A stretch of DNA of 64,000 bases from Actinomycetota bacterium (lineage in GTDB: Bacteria > Actinomycetota > Acidimicrobiia > Acidimicrobiales > JAJPHE01), in contig JAJPHE010000087.1 of assembly GCA_021325435.1 (NCBI GenBank), positions 1-64,000 on the forward strand, in the 5' to 3' direction. The notes under the pieces are model-generated. The model saw only the letters and a program-made list of their open reading frames with translations, was not told the DNA's origin and did not search any database. Made by a program: the position numbers and the translations under genes. Below, in pieces: positions 1-9,953 of the stretch (positions within the stretch are counted from its first letter, which is position 1; each line of letters starts with the position of its first letter).

Positions 1-4
1 ATAG

Positions 5-78
<74 letters not shown>

Positions 79-117
79 GCGCACCGAAGACTTTAGCAGC
101 CCGCCGACGGGGCCCTC

Positions 118-3039
118 TCAGGCCGAGGGCGTGGTGGTGCTGGTCGTGGTGGTCGACCCGCCAGACCCCGAGGAGGAGCCCCCGCCGCTGGCCTGGCTGA
201 TCAGCTGTCCCATCCTGTTGACGTCGTTCTGGTAGGCGCCCAGGTCCCCCTTCTGGAGGTCGGCCTGGGCGGCCTGGTAGGCGGCGGCGGCCTGGGACAG
301 CAGGGCGCTGACAGCCGGCGAGACGCCCGGGCCGGTCGGGGTGGGGGGCGGCGCCTGGCCGGGCTTCTGCTCGAGGGTCGGCGGGGCCGACCCGAAGATG
401 TCGGCCAGCGCCTTCTGGAGGGTGTCCTCCATGACCGCCTGCTGGCCGGAGACCACGATCACCTTCTTGAGCTCGGGGAGCGGGTTGCGGTCGGACTGGA
501 TGTAGAGCGGGCGTACGTAGATCAGCGACTTCTGGATCGGGATGACCAGCACGTTGCCCAACTGGACCTCGGAGCCTTGCTGGTTGAGCAGGCTGATCTG
601 CGAGGTGATGGTGGGGTCAGCGGCGATGCGGGCGTCCACCAGCGAGGGCCCGTCGATCAGCTGGCCCGGGGGCATCTGGAACACCTGGAGCTGGCCGTAG
701 TCGCTGGGATCGCTCTTGGCCACCATGAAGGCAGACAGGTTCTGCTGCTTGTCCCCCTGCGAGCGCGGCACGTAGGCCTGGAGGATCAGGAAGCTCTCGT
801 TCTGGGACCCGGGCAGGCGCATCAGCAGGTACTGGGGGTCCATCCGCTTCTGACTGATCGACACCACGAAGCCCTGGGCGTTGGTGGTCTGGGTGCCGGT
901 GAGGGCGGCCGACGGCGACCCCTCCCCCGCGCTCTGGGAGACGTTCCAGGCGTTGGCCGCGTTGTAGAAGTCGTTGACCTTGCGGATGTGGTAGCGGCCG
1001 TACATGGTCGTCTGGATCCGGAACAGGTCCTCCGGGTAGCGCAGGTGCTGGCGGAGGGCCAGCGGCATGGTCGAGCCCTGGGTGAACAGCTTGGGGAACG
1101 CCTTCTCGTACGACTTCACGATGGGGTCGGACGGGTCCATCACGTAGAACTTCATGGAGCCGTCGTAGGCGTCGATGACGACCTTCACCGAATTGCGCAG
1201 GTAGTTGAAGCTGCCTCCGAGCCCGCTGGTCTGGGGGAGGCTGGACGTGTCCGCCAGCTGCGCGTACGGGTAGTGGTCGGTCGTCGTGTAGGCGTCCTGG
1301 ATCCACACGATGCGGCCGTTCACGATCGCGGAGTACGGATCGGCGTCCAGCTGCAGGAACGGCGCCGCCTTGTTGACCATCTGCTGGATGTCGCGGATGA
1401 AGATCACCCGTGACGACGAGCTCACCTGACCGGAGATGAGGGGGTTGATGTCCCCGAAGCGCAGGGCGAAGGCGGTCCGGCGGAAGAACGAGCCCAGCTT
1501 CACCCCGCCGGCTCCGGTGTAGGTGCTGGTGACGTTGGTGCCGTCGGGCTGCTGGTAGTCGATCTCCGGCTGGCGGCTGTCGGCGATGACGTAGCCCCCC
1601 ACCCCCAGCCCGAAATAGACCTGGGGCTGGCGGATGGAAGGCACGCCGGGGTCGGACTGGGGCGGGATGTTCTGGATGACGAACACCGGGTTGCCGTCCG
1701 GGTTGGCGGCGTTGGCCTCCGACAGCACCGCCCCGTAGCCGTGGGTGTACTGCAGGTGCAGGTTCACCCACGACTGGGCCGGGAGGTCGTCGGGGTTGAG
1801 CTGGCGCACCGCCATCAGCGTCTGGGTGAGGTTCCCGCCCAGCTGGTAGCGGTCGATGGAGAGGTCGTTGAACTGGTAGTAGGAGCGGATCTCCTGGAGC
1901 TTCTGGTAGGTCTGGGTGGCGAAGGCCGGATCCCACAGCCGCACGTTGCGCACGGTCAGCGAATCGTTCTCGAGAGTGGTGGCGGTCAGGTCGGGACTGA
2001 ACGGGAAGTCGGTCACCTGAACCTTGTCGATGCCGTAGGCGGCCCGGGTGGCCTCCATGTTGCGGGCCAGGTACGGCTTCTCGAGGGCGTTCTCCGCCGG
2101 CTGGACCCGGAACTTCTGCATCACCGCCGGGTAGACCGCCCCCACGATCACCGACACGAACGCCCACAACCCGACGGCGAGGATCGGCAGGACCCAGCCC
2201 TGCAGGCGGATGTTGTAAAGAAACAACACGAAGGCGACCAGCGAGATGAGGATCAGCAACGTCAGGGCCGGCAGCTGAGCCTTGACGTCGGTGTACAGCG
2301 CCCCGTTCACCACCCCTCGGGTGGAGAAGTCGAGGTTGAACCGCTGCAGGTAGTACCCGATCGCCTTGAGCAGGGCGAGGCAGCCCAGCAGCACGGAGAT
2401 GTGCGCCTTCACCTGCGGGGTGACTCGGTTCTGGGGTACCTGAAGGCGGATGCCGCCGTTCAGGTAGTGGGCGACGACCGTGACGATGGTGACGACGACG
2501 ATGGCGACGAAGGCCCAGCTGATGAGGTACGAGTAGAAGGGCAGCTTGAAGACGAAGAACCCGATGTCGCGGTGGAACTGCGGGTCGTTGCTACCGAATG
2601 GGACGGAGTTGCGGAACATCAGCCAGCGGTTCCACTGGCTGGACGCGCCAGTGCCGACCAGCAGGGCGAGGATGAGGGCGGCGATGGCCCGGACTTTGCC
2701 GGCGTGAGGGCCGACGGCGTCGCGGTAGCGCTGGACGAACTCGTCCTCGGGTCCGGCCATCCGATAGGCGGGGGCCAGCCGGTCGGCGATGCTGAGGCTC
2801 AGCCAGACGGCCACGAAGAAGATGGCGGTGAACACCACGGCCAGCTCGATCTTGGTGACCACCACCCCCTTCCACACCGAGGTGAACCCGACCGAGCCGA
2901 ACCACAGGTAGTCGGTGTAGAAGCCGGCGATCCCCCGTAGCGAGAAGATGACGATGATCAGCACCGCCAGCAGCGCCAGCAGTCCGATGCGGGTGCGCGA
3001 GGGCCTTCTCCGGCGGGGCCGGTCGCTGGTGGATCGCAT
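118..3039 (-). CDS. UPF0182 family multi-pass membrane protein
   Basis: 973-aa ORF with several N-terminal TM segments, large extracytoplasmic region and Ser/Thr/Gly-rich tail; UPF0182/COG1615-like. Confidence 0.9.
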   Translation of the reverse strand: MRSTSDRPRRRRPSRTRIGLLALLAVLIIVIFSLRGIAGFYTDYLWFGSVGFTSVWKGVVVTKIELAVVFTAIFFVAVWLSLSIADRLAPAYRMAGPEDEFVQRYRDAVGPHAGKVRAIAALILALLVGTGASSQWNRWLMFRNSVPFGSNDPQFHRDIGFFVFKLPFYSYLISWAFVAIVVVTIVTVVAHYLNGGIRLQVPQNRVTPQVKAHISVLLGCLALLKAIGYYLQRFNLDFSTRGVVNGALYTDVKAQLPALTLLILISLVAFVLFLYNIRLQGWVLPILAVGLWAFVSVIVGAVYPAVMQKFRVQPAENALEKPYLARNMEATRAAYGIDKVQVTDFPFSPDLTATTLENDSLTVRNVRLWDPAFATQTYQKLQEIRSYYQFNDLSIDRYQLGGNLTQTLMAVRQLNPDDLPAQSWVNLHLQYTHGYGAVLSEANAANPDGNPVFVIQNIPPQSDPGVPSIRQPQVYFGLGVGGYVIADSRQPEIDYQQPDGTNVTSTYTGAGGVKLGSFFRRTAFALRFGDINPLISGQVSSSSRVIFIRDIQQMVNKAAPFLQLDADPYSAIVNGRIVWIQDAYTTTDHYPYAQLADTSSLPQTSGLGGSFNYLRNSVKVVIDAYDGSMKFYVMDPSDPIVKSYEKAFPKLFTQGSTMPLALRQHLRYPEDLFRIQTTMYGRYHIRKVNDFYNAANAWNVSQSAGEGSPSAALTGTQTTNAQGFVVSISQKRMDPQYLLMRLPGSQNESFLILQAYVPRSQGDKQQNLSAFMVAKSDPSDYGQLQVFQMPPGQLIDGPSLVDARIAADPTITSQISLLNQQGSEVQLGNVLVIPIQKSLIYVRPLYIQSDRNPLPELKKVIVVSGQQAVMEDTLQKALADIFGSAPPTLEQKPGQAPPPTPTGPGVSPAVSALLSQAAAAYQAAQADLQKGDLGAYQNDVNRMGQLISQASGGGSSSGSGGSTTTTSTTTPSA

Positions 3040-3052
3040 GTGAGGGGCGAGC

Positions 3053-5413
3053 CTAGGTGGTTAGCGGCGCCAGCAGGCAGCGACAGCCGGCGTGAGCCGG
3101 CGGGTGGGCCTGCCCGGTCGGGAAGCCTTCGCCGGCGGGAACGGGGCCGGCCAGGCCGTTGTCGTCGCAGTCGGGGCAGGGGCCGCCGTCGTCGTCGACC
3201 ACCCACCGCACGGTCGTGCCGCTCGGCAGCGAGGCGAGGACGCCCCGGCCGAAGGCGCCCACCGCGTGGTCCATGGCCAGGGACTCCAGCCGCTCACCTT
3301 TCCAGGAGCGGTAGGCGGCTCCTATGGCGTCGGCCGTGACGCCCTCGTCGCGCTGCTCCTCCGCCAGGAGGGTCGACAGCCGCTGGCGCAGCGGGCCGAC
3401 CACGGCGCCGGCGAGCTCGCGGGCGGCGTCGGAGACGTCTTTGGGCTCGGCGGGTGAGGCGTCGGCGAAGAGCTCGCCGGCGAACCCGGCCCCGGCCCGG
3501 AAGGCCTCAGTGACCAGGGGCGAGACCGATTCGGCGTAGCGACCGAGGTGCTCGTCCTCCTCGGGTAGGACCGGGCCCGGTCGCCCGCGGGTGCTACTGC
3601 GCAGACGGTCGAGGACGTCGTTCTGGTCGTCCTGGAGGGCCCGCTTCAGCTTGCGCGACAGGCGCTCGTGCAGCGGGGCCAGCAGCTGGTTGCGGCGGTT
3701 GAGGGCCTCGACTTCGGAGGCGTCCTCCTCGTCGGCTGGGGCTGGGGGCTCCTCGAAAGTGGTTTCCTCCTCGGCGGCGACCGTCTCTTCGGCCGGGCCG
3801 GCGCCCGGCTCGGCGACGGTCCCATCCGCGCTGGCTTCGGTTAGGGGAGCCCCGGCCGCATCGGTCTCGCCCTCGGCCGGGGCGTCGGAGGTCGCCAGCA
3901 CCTCTTCGGCCTTGCGCAGAGCGGCCTGGCGCTCGGCTCGGATGCGGGCGAACAGCTCGTCCACCGAAGGGGCAGCCGCCTTGGCCTCCGCCCCATCCTC
4001 GGCCGGCGAGTCAGCCGTCGCCTCGAGCGATCCCTCGGTCCCCTCCTCGAGCAATCCTTCGTCCCCGGCGGCCGGCTCCGCCTGAGCGGGTTCGCTCACC
4101 TCAGGCTCGGCCGGGCGGATGATGCGGACACCCTCCTCGACGGCGGGGTGCTCACCGGACGAGGCGCCGGGGTGGCGGCGACCACCCTCGGGCCGACCCC
4201 AGCGGAGGATGCGCAGGGAGGAGCCACGACGCTCCTCGCTGACCGGCCCCTCAGGGTCCGACGGGGGCGTCTCAGCCGGCGGCGGCACCAGCGACGGCCC
4301 CCGTCCGACCGGTGCTGGGGGCCGGGCGATGCGGCCCGGCCCGGTTGGCGGGCGCGACTGGGTCGCCGCCCCTCCTCCGAGCACGGTGATCTTGGGCGGC
4401 GCCGGCCGGGCGGGCTCCGCCGGGGTCTGGGCGGGCACCTCGGGCTCGGGCACCTCGGGCCCGGGCGCAGCTGGTTCGGCGTTGGGGGAGGGCGCCGGCG
4501 CAGAGGTCAGCAGCGGAGGCGCGGTCGCCGCAGGGGTGTCGACCGGGGCGGGCTCCTCGGTAGCAGACGGCGGAGCCTCGGGGATGGGAGGCGGTGCCGG
4601 CGCCGGGCCGGGAGCATCGGCGAGGGAGCTGAGCTCGGGCGGTATCGACTCCGGCTCCTCGAGGGCCCGCCGGAAGGCGGCGTCGGCCTCGGCCTTGGCT
4701 TCGGCCTCGACCCGGACCAGGGCGGCCTCGGCCTCCTCGATCATGCGGCGGACCCCGCTCACCGCCGTGAGCAGGCTCTCGCGGCCAGCGCCGAGCTGTT
4801 CGACCTGGGCGTGCATGACCCGCCGGCGGCGCATCAGCTCGCCGAGCAGCTTGGCCCGCAGCTCCCCGGCCTCCTGGCTGATGGCCTCGGCCTGGGTCCG
4901 GGTGGAGCTCATCAGATCGTCCGCCTCGCGGCGGGCGGCGGCGATGACGGCCCGGGCCTCGACCGTGGCCGCCTGGCGGATCTGGGAGGCGGCCTCCTCG
5001 GCCGCGGCCGTGCGTTCGTCGAGGACAGTCTCGGCCGCCCCGCGGATCCGCGCCGCCTCGTCGTGGGCGTCGCGCAGCACCTTGGCCACGTTCTCCTCCG
5101 CCTTGCGGCGGATGTCGGCGGCGGCGTCGTGGGCGGTGTGGAGCAGGCGGGCCGCCTCCTGGCCCAGGGCCTCGGTGAGGGTCTCTTCGTCCAGCTTGGG
5201 GAAGGCCGCCCGGTCGCGGGCCTCGCGGATCTGACGGAGCAGCTCCTCCTCGCGCCGGGCGAAGGACCGGATCTCCTGGGCCACCTGGTTGAGGAAAGCG
5301 CGCACCTCGGCCTGGTCGTAGCCCCGGAAGGCGGACGCGAACGTCCGCCTTGTGATCTCCTCGGCGGCCACCGATGCGGCCGACGCCAGCGGATGCACGC
5401 GGTCGTCCGGCAT
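3053..5413 (-). CDS. DivIVA-domain protein with coiled coil, long disordered Pro/Glu/Ala region and C-terminal Cys/His-rich domain
   Basis: N-term ITRRTFASAFRGYDQAEVRAFLNQVAQEI is DivIVA-like; C-term CPDCDDNGLAGPVPAGEGFPTGQAHPPAHAGCRC. Confidence 0.8.
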   Translation of the reverse strand: MPDDRVHPLASAASVAAEEITRRTFASAFRGYDQAEVRAFLNQVAQEIRSFARREEELLRQIREARDRAAFPKLDEETLTEALGQEAARLLHTAHDAAADIRRKAEENVAKVLRDAHDEAARIRGAAETVLDERTAAAEEAASQIRQAATVEARAVIAAARREADDLMSSTRTQAEAISQEAGELRAKLLGELMRRRRVMHAQVEQLGAGRESLLTAVSGVRRMIEEAEAALVRVEAEAKAEADAAFRRALEEPESIPPELSSLADAPGPAPAPPPIPEAPPSATEEPAPVDTPAATAPPLLTSAPAPSPNAEPAAPGPEVPEPEVPAQTPAEPARPAPPKITVLGGGAATQSRPPTGPGRIARPPAPVGRGPSLVPPPAETPPSDPEGPVSEERRGSSLRILRWGRPEGGRRHPGASSGEHPAVEEGVRIIRPAEPEVSEPAQAEPAAGDEGLLEEGTEGSLEATADSPAEDGAEAKAAAPSVDELFARIRAERQAALRKAEEVLATSDAPAEGETDAAGAPLTEASADGTVAEPGAGPAEETVAAEEETTFEEPPAPADEEDASEVEALNRRNQLLAPLHERLSRKLKRALQDDQNDVLDRLRSSTRGRPGPVLPEEDEHLGRYAESVSPLVTEAFRAGAGFAGELFADASPAEPKDVSDAARELAGAVVGPLRQRLSTLLAEEQRDEGVTADAIGAAYRSWKGERLESLAMDHAVGAFGRGVLASLPSGTTVRWVVDDDGGPCPDCDDNGLAGPVPAGEGFPTGQAHPPAHAGCRCLLAPLTT

Positions 5414-5451
5414 GGTGTTTCGAGATTACGACCTGGGGCGTCGCCGAACGG

Positions 5452-8064
5452 TCATCCTCCACGACCTGCGGCTCGGCGGCCCTCCCCCGGAGCGGCGGGC
5501 AGGACGAGGGCGACGGCGGACCCCTTGCCGACGACCGAGGTGCACTCGACCCGACCCCCGTGTCCCTCGGCCACCCGCATGACGAGGGGCAGCCCGAGGC
5601 CGAGTCCCCCGAAGCGGCGGGTGTCGGAGCTGTCACCTTGAACGAACTCGGCGAAGGCGGCCCTCTGCTCCTCCTCCGACATCCCCTTCCCCTCGTCGCG
5701 TACGGTCAGGCGGACGGTGGAGTCGTCGCCGGCGGCGGCCTCGAGGACGACCTTGCCGCCCTCGGGCGAGAACTTGACCGCATTGTCGATCAGCTCGTCG
5801 AGGGCGAGCCCGACCCAGCGGCGATCGCCGAGGACGGGTGGCGCGCCGCGGGGCGCCTTGCGCACCAGCGTGTGGGGTGGCGTCACCTTGGCCGCCCACC
5901 GGTCCATCGCCTCGTCGAGGATCACCCGGGCCGGCATGGGCTGGCGGTCGACCTCCAGCCGGTTGCCGCCGGATGAGGCGAAGAACTCGAGCATTTCGAC
6001 GGTGCGCATGAGCCGGCGCGACTGGTCGAGGATCTCGGCCTGCCAGAGGCGGGCCCGGGCCGGGTCGACGTCGCGGCGGCTGAGGATCTCGGTGAAGCCG
6101 ACGATGGCGGTGAGGGGTGTGCGCAGCTCGTGGCCGATACGCGAGAGGAACTCGGTCTTCATCCGCTCGAGCTCGAGCTCGGGCCGCAGGTCGCGCACGA
6201 GCAGCACGGCGCCTCCGGCCGTGCCGTCCGGCCCGGTGAGGGGGGCGGCCGACACCGCCACCGGAACGGGGGCGCCGTCGCTGGCGATCACCGTTCCGGC
6301 CCCGGTGAAAGGCAGACGGTCGCGCTCGGCCACGGCGGCGGCCACGGTGCGGCCATCCTCCAGCCGGGCGGCGAGCACCGTGTCAAGCGGGCGTCCGAGC
6401 GCCTTGGCCTGGGTGGCGCCGGACAGCAGCTCGGCGGCCCGGTTGAAGTCGGTGATCCGCCCGTCGGCGTCCACCGCCACCAGCGCCTCGGCCATGCCCC
6501 CCACGACCGACTGCAGCCGGCCACGGAGGCGGGCCTCCTCGGCGGCGGCCAGGCGGAGGGCGCCCTCCTTCTCCTCGATCGACTCGGCCATGGAGTCGAA
6601 GGCTTGGGCCAGGGAGCCGATCTCGTCCGGGGAGCTGATGCCGGTGCGGACCCTCGTCTCGCCGCCGCTGATGCGGCGGGCGGCGGCGGTGAGGCTCTCG
6701 AGGCCCCTGCTGATCCGGTCGCTGGCCAGCACGGAAAGGAGGAAGGCGAGGACGGAGCCGCCGAGGGCGATCAGGAACAGGGTGCGGAACAGAGAGTTGC
6801 GTGAGTTGTCGAACAGGGTGGTGGGCGACTCGGCCACCAGGGCCATGACGCCGGTGCCGCCGGCTCCGGCCACTGGTCGCACCGACACGAACTTGGCGCC
6901 GACGGTCTCGGCACCGGCACCCGGGGCACCGCCGCCGAGCGCGACGGCGGCCAGGCGGGCGATCGGCGCCGAGATGGAGCCGACCGGCGGGTAGGAGCTG
7001 AGCACCCGGTGCCCGTCAGTAAGGACCAGGGTGAGGGTCGGGTCGTCGCTCGCCTGGTTGCGCAGATAGGCGTGGTCGATCGCGGTGACGGCGACGGCCA
7101 CGCCGATCGGCGACAGCGAGCCGGCGGCGGTCTGCACCTCGGCCGGGTAGGCCCCCACTTCGACCGGCAGGCCGGCCACCACTCCCGCGGTGCCCTGGCC
7201 GTTGGCCGTCTGCAACGCCTTCGAGACGAGGACGGACCGGCCCAGGGCGGCGGCCACCCCGTTGCCCAGGGCGGCGTCGAAGCCCGGCGAGGTGGCCAGC
7301 ACGGCGCCGTCGGTTCCGACGAAGAGCAGGTGGACGTCGGAGAAGAACTGGCTGGACAACTGGCCGAGCCAGGCGCTGGCGGCGTCGGCCGTAGGAGGGC
7401 TGGGGTTGAAGGCGGCCTCGGCGGAGGCAGCGGCCACCTTGGCGTCGCGCAGGTCGGGCTGCCACGCGTCGCGAAGCGTCGTCGCCTCCACTGCGGCGCG
7501 CGAGTCGACCCGGCGCAGGGCGTCGTCGCGCACGGTCGTGGACAGCACCGTCGACAGGGCGGCGGACAGCACCACCACGATGAGCAGCAGCGTGCCCGCG
7601 GCGGTGGCGGCCAGCCGGGCCCCGATCATCCGGCGGCTGGCGTTGATGACGGCGCCACCGACGCCGATCGCCCCGGCGACGAGCAGAGACTCGGTGGCCA
7701 AGACGGAGTGGGTCGCCGCCACGCCGGCCGAGGCGGCGACGAGGGCCCCGCCGGCCCGCAGCAGCCCGGCCGGTATCCGTCCGCCGGCCCAGCCGAAGGC
7801 GGCCAGCGGGGCGAGGGCCAGGGCGAGGGCTCCGCCGGCCCGCAGGCCGATGACAGTGGGGGCGGCGACCTGGCCGGGCATCAGGGCGCCGTGCACGAAC
7901 GCCGAGGCGCCGAGGGCCGACAGCCCGAGCCCGAGCCAGAACGCCGAGGCCGGGCGGGTGGCCACCAGTTCGATGCGGAGGGCCAGCACCGCTAGTCCGG
8001 CCAGGGCGACCAGGAAGGTGACGATCTCGGCGGCGAACTGGAACTGGGCGGCCGAAGCTCCCAT
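5452..8064 (-). CDS. membrane sensor histidine kinase (multi-TM, HAMP, PAS, HisKA, HATPase_c)
   Basis: H-box FLSRIGHELRTPLTAIVGFTEIL; N box ELIDNAVKFSPEGG; G boxes DEGKGMSEEE and GGLGLGLPLV. Confidence 0.92.
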   Translation of the reverse strand: MGASAAQFQFAAEIVTFLVALAGLAVLALRIELVATRPASAFWLGLGLSALGASAFVHGALMPGQVAAPTVIGLRAGGALALALAPLAAFGWAGGRIPAGLLRAGGALVAASAGVAATHSVLATESLLVAGAIGVGGAVINASRRMIGARLAATAAGTLLLIVVVLSAALSTVLSTTVRDDALRRVDSRAAVEATTLRDAWQPDLRDAKVAAASAEAAFNPSPPTADAASAWLGQLSSQFFSDVHLLFVGTDGAVLATSPGFDAALGNGVAAALGRSVLVSKALQTANGQGTAGVVAGLPVEVGAYPAEVQTAAGSLSPIGVAVAVTAIDHAYLRNQASDDPTLTLVLTDGHRVLSSYPPVGSISAPIARLAAVALGGGAPGAGAETVGAKFVSVRPVAGAGGTGVMALVAESPTTLFDNSRNSLFRTLFLIALGGSVLAFLLSVLASDRISRGLESLTAAARRISGGETRVRTGISSPDEIGSLAQAFDSMAESIEEKEGALRLAAAEEARLRGRLQSVVGGMAEALVAVDADGRITDFNRAAELLSGATQAKALGRPLDTVLAARLEDGRTVAAAVAERDRLPFTGAGTVIASDGAPVPVAVSAAPLTGPDGTAGGAVLLVRDLRPELELERMKTEFLSRIGHELRTPLTAIVGFTEILSRRDVDPARARLWQAEILDQSRRLMRTVEMLEFFASSGGNRLEVDRQPMPARVILDEAMDRWAAKVTPPHTLVRKAPRGAPPVLGDRRWVGLALDELIDNAVKFSPEGGKVVLEAAAGDDSTVRLTVRDEGKGMSEEEQRAAFAEFVQGDSSDTRRFGGLGLGLPLVMRVAEGHGGRVECTSVVGKGSAVALVLPAAPGEGRRAAGRGG

Positions 8065-8111
8065 GGCCCCCTACGGTGGCGACACCGCCGGAAATCCGAC
8101 GGCGACCAATT

Positions 8112-9221
8112 CTACTGCCCGGCTGGTGGCGGGGGCGGAACGCCGGAAACGTCCCCACCGTTGGCCGCGATGGCCGCCAGGGCCTGGTCGAGGGTGGAGA
8201 CCTTCACCACCTTCAGGTGGGGTCCGGCGTGGGAGACGGCGTCGCGGTACTCGCCGGGCGGCACGAGGAACAGCACGGCGCCGGCGTTGGAGACCGACAC
8301 CGTCTTTTCGGCCACTCCCCCCACGTCGCCGACATTGCCGTCGGGGTCGATGGTGCCGGTGGCGGCGATGCGCTGGCCGCCGGTCAGCTTGCCGTTGACC
8401 AGGACGTCGATGATGCCGAGGGTGAAGGCCAGTCCGGCCGACGGCCCTCCGATGTCACCCGAGTTGATGGACACCTTGAACGGCAGGTCGAAGTGCTCGC
8501 CCCGGGTGCCGAGGGCGACGCCGAGGAAGGCGCGGTTCGGGTTGTCGGGTCGGCGGGTGAGGGTGACGGCGACGTTCTGGGTCCGGCCCTGGCGGTCGAG
8601 GGTGAGGGCGATGTTCTGGCCCGGGTGGTCGGCGACCAGGGCGGTGGTGACGTCGGTGTCGAGTTGCACCGGGCGGCCGTCGATGGCGGTGATGGTGTCG
8701 CCGACGTGCACGACCGGGGCCGCCGGGGTCTTGGGCACGACCTCCTCGACGAGGGCCCCGGTGCCGTGCTCAGGGACGCGGTAGCCGAGGCGGCGCAAGG
8801 CGGCGACCTGAGCGTCCTGCACCGAACCCTGCATCTCCTCGTTGTTGATCTGCTGTAGCTCCCCTGTCGGCAGGTTTCCGAGGATCGATTCGCGCGAAAC
8901 GATCTGCACGTCGTGGTTAAACCACGCGTAGACGAAGTCGATGGGGCGGGCCTGGCGCAACAGCACGGTGGTGAGCATCACCGCCCCGCTCACCGGGTGG
9001 CGCTGGTTGGCGGGCACCGTGATCATCGGCGCCACCGGGCTGGTCGTGCCCGGGCTGAGCTCGAAGTACGGCAGGTTGACGGTGATGCTCACCAGGTCGA
9101 TGACGACGATGACGGCGGCGATGACGCCGAGGATCCACGTGCGGGCGCGCCGGGGCTCCGGGGCGTCCTCGGCCGGGGGGGCGTCGGCCGGCGGGGCGTC
9201 GAAGGTCGCGATCGGTTCCAT
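8112..9221 (-). CDS. YlbL/Lon-like secreted protease with PDZ domain (S16 family)
   Basis: N-terminal TM; PDZ VGDTITAIDGRPV; Lon-type motif SGDIGGPSAGLAFTLGIIDVL...GTIDPDGNVGDVGGVAEK. Confidence 0.88.
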   Translation of the reverse strand: MEPIATFDAPPADAPPAEDAPEPRRARTWILGVIAAVIVVIDLVSITVNLPYFELSPGTTSPVAPMITVPANQRHPVSGAVMLTTVLLRQARPIDFVYAWFNHDVQIVSRESILGNLPTGELQQINNEEMQGSVQDAQVAALRRLGYRVPEHGTGALVEEVVPKTPAAPVVHVGDTITAIDGRPVQLDTDVTTALVADHPGQNIALTLDRQGRTQNVAVTLTRRPDNPNRAFLGVALGTRGEHFDLPFKVSINSGDIGGPSAGLAFTLGIIDVLVNGKLTGGQRIAATGTIDPDGNVGDVGGVAEKTVSVSNAGAVLFLVPPGEYRDAVSHAGPHLKVVKVSTLDQALAAIAANGGDVSGVPPPPPAGQ

Positions 9222-9254
9222 CCAGTTAGGCGCGGCGGGGGCCCGAGACTAGGG

Positions 9255-9911
9255 CTAGCGGTCGAGCGCGGGGACCGCGGCCGGCGCGAGGGTGCCGGCG
9301 AAGGCGGCGTGGAGCCACACGTCGACCAGCCCGTCGACGACACGGTCCTGGGGGACCCGGTCCTCGCCGGGCTCGCCCAGGGCGTAGTGGGCGAAGGCGA
9401 ACCACTCGACCATCGAGCCGAGGGCGTGGGCGGCGACAGTGGTGTCGAGTTCGTCGCGGATGAGGGAGGCCTGCCGGTTGCGCTCGAGCAGGCGCTCGAT
9501 GCGCTCCACGAACGGACGGCGCAGCTCCATCCACATCTTCTCGATCTCGGCGTCCTGCAGGGCTCCTTCGATGAGGGCCCGCCACAGCCCCCGGTGGTCG
9601 GCGAAGACCTGGAGGAAGCCGGAGAGAGCGACGCGCAGGGCATCGCGGGGGTGGGCGGCCCACGGCGCCTGGGCCTCCTGGTACATGCGGGTGACGGCGT
9701 CCTCCATCACCTTGGCGAAGGCGTCCTGCTTGTTGCGGAAGTACAGATAGAAGGTGCCGTGGGCGGTGCTGGCCGCCTTGGTGATGGTGCCGACCGTGGC
9801 CGCCTGGTAGCCGCGGGTCTCGAAGACCGTCCGGGCCGCCTGCAGCAACTGCTCGGCCGTCGTCTCGGCCCGCCGCTGCCGTCTCCTCGGCTGCTGCGGC
9901 TCGTACGCCAT
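9255..9911 (-). CDS. TetR family transcriptional regulator
   Basis: N-term AAETTAEQLLQAARTVFETRGYQAATVGTITKAASTAHGTFYLYFRNKQD-type HTH. Confidence 0.9.
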   Translation of the reverse strand: MAYEPQQPRRRQRRAETTAEQLLQAARTVFETRGYQAATVGTITKAASTAHGTFYLYFRNKQDAFAKVMEDAVTRMYQEAQAPWAAHPRDALRVALSGFLQVFADHRGLWRALIEGALQDAEIEKMWMELRRPFVERIERLLERNRQASLIRDELDTTVAAHALGSMVEWFAFAHYALGEPGEDRVPQDRVVDGLVDVWLHAAFAGTLAPAAVPALDR

Positions 9912-9953
9912 CGTGCCCCTTCCAGGCCCGCTGAAGTGCTAGAGCGGCCCTCG

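Noticed and set aside
617-2167. 516-aa minus-strand ORF inside the UPF0182 gene
   Set aside because: Shifted frame of the same strand with Arg/Pro/Gly-rich translation; shadow ORF.
4148-5641. 497-aa plus-strand ORF
   Set aside because: Antisense to the low-complexity DivIVA gene; composition artefact.
8913-9953. N-terminal 347 codons of plus-strand ORF 8913..10547
   Set aside because: Antisense to the YlbL-like and TetR genes; only the part after TTG 9954 looks like a real HEAT protein.
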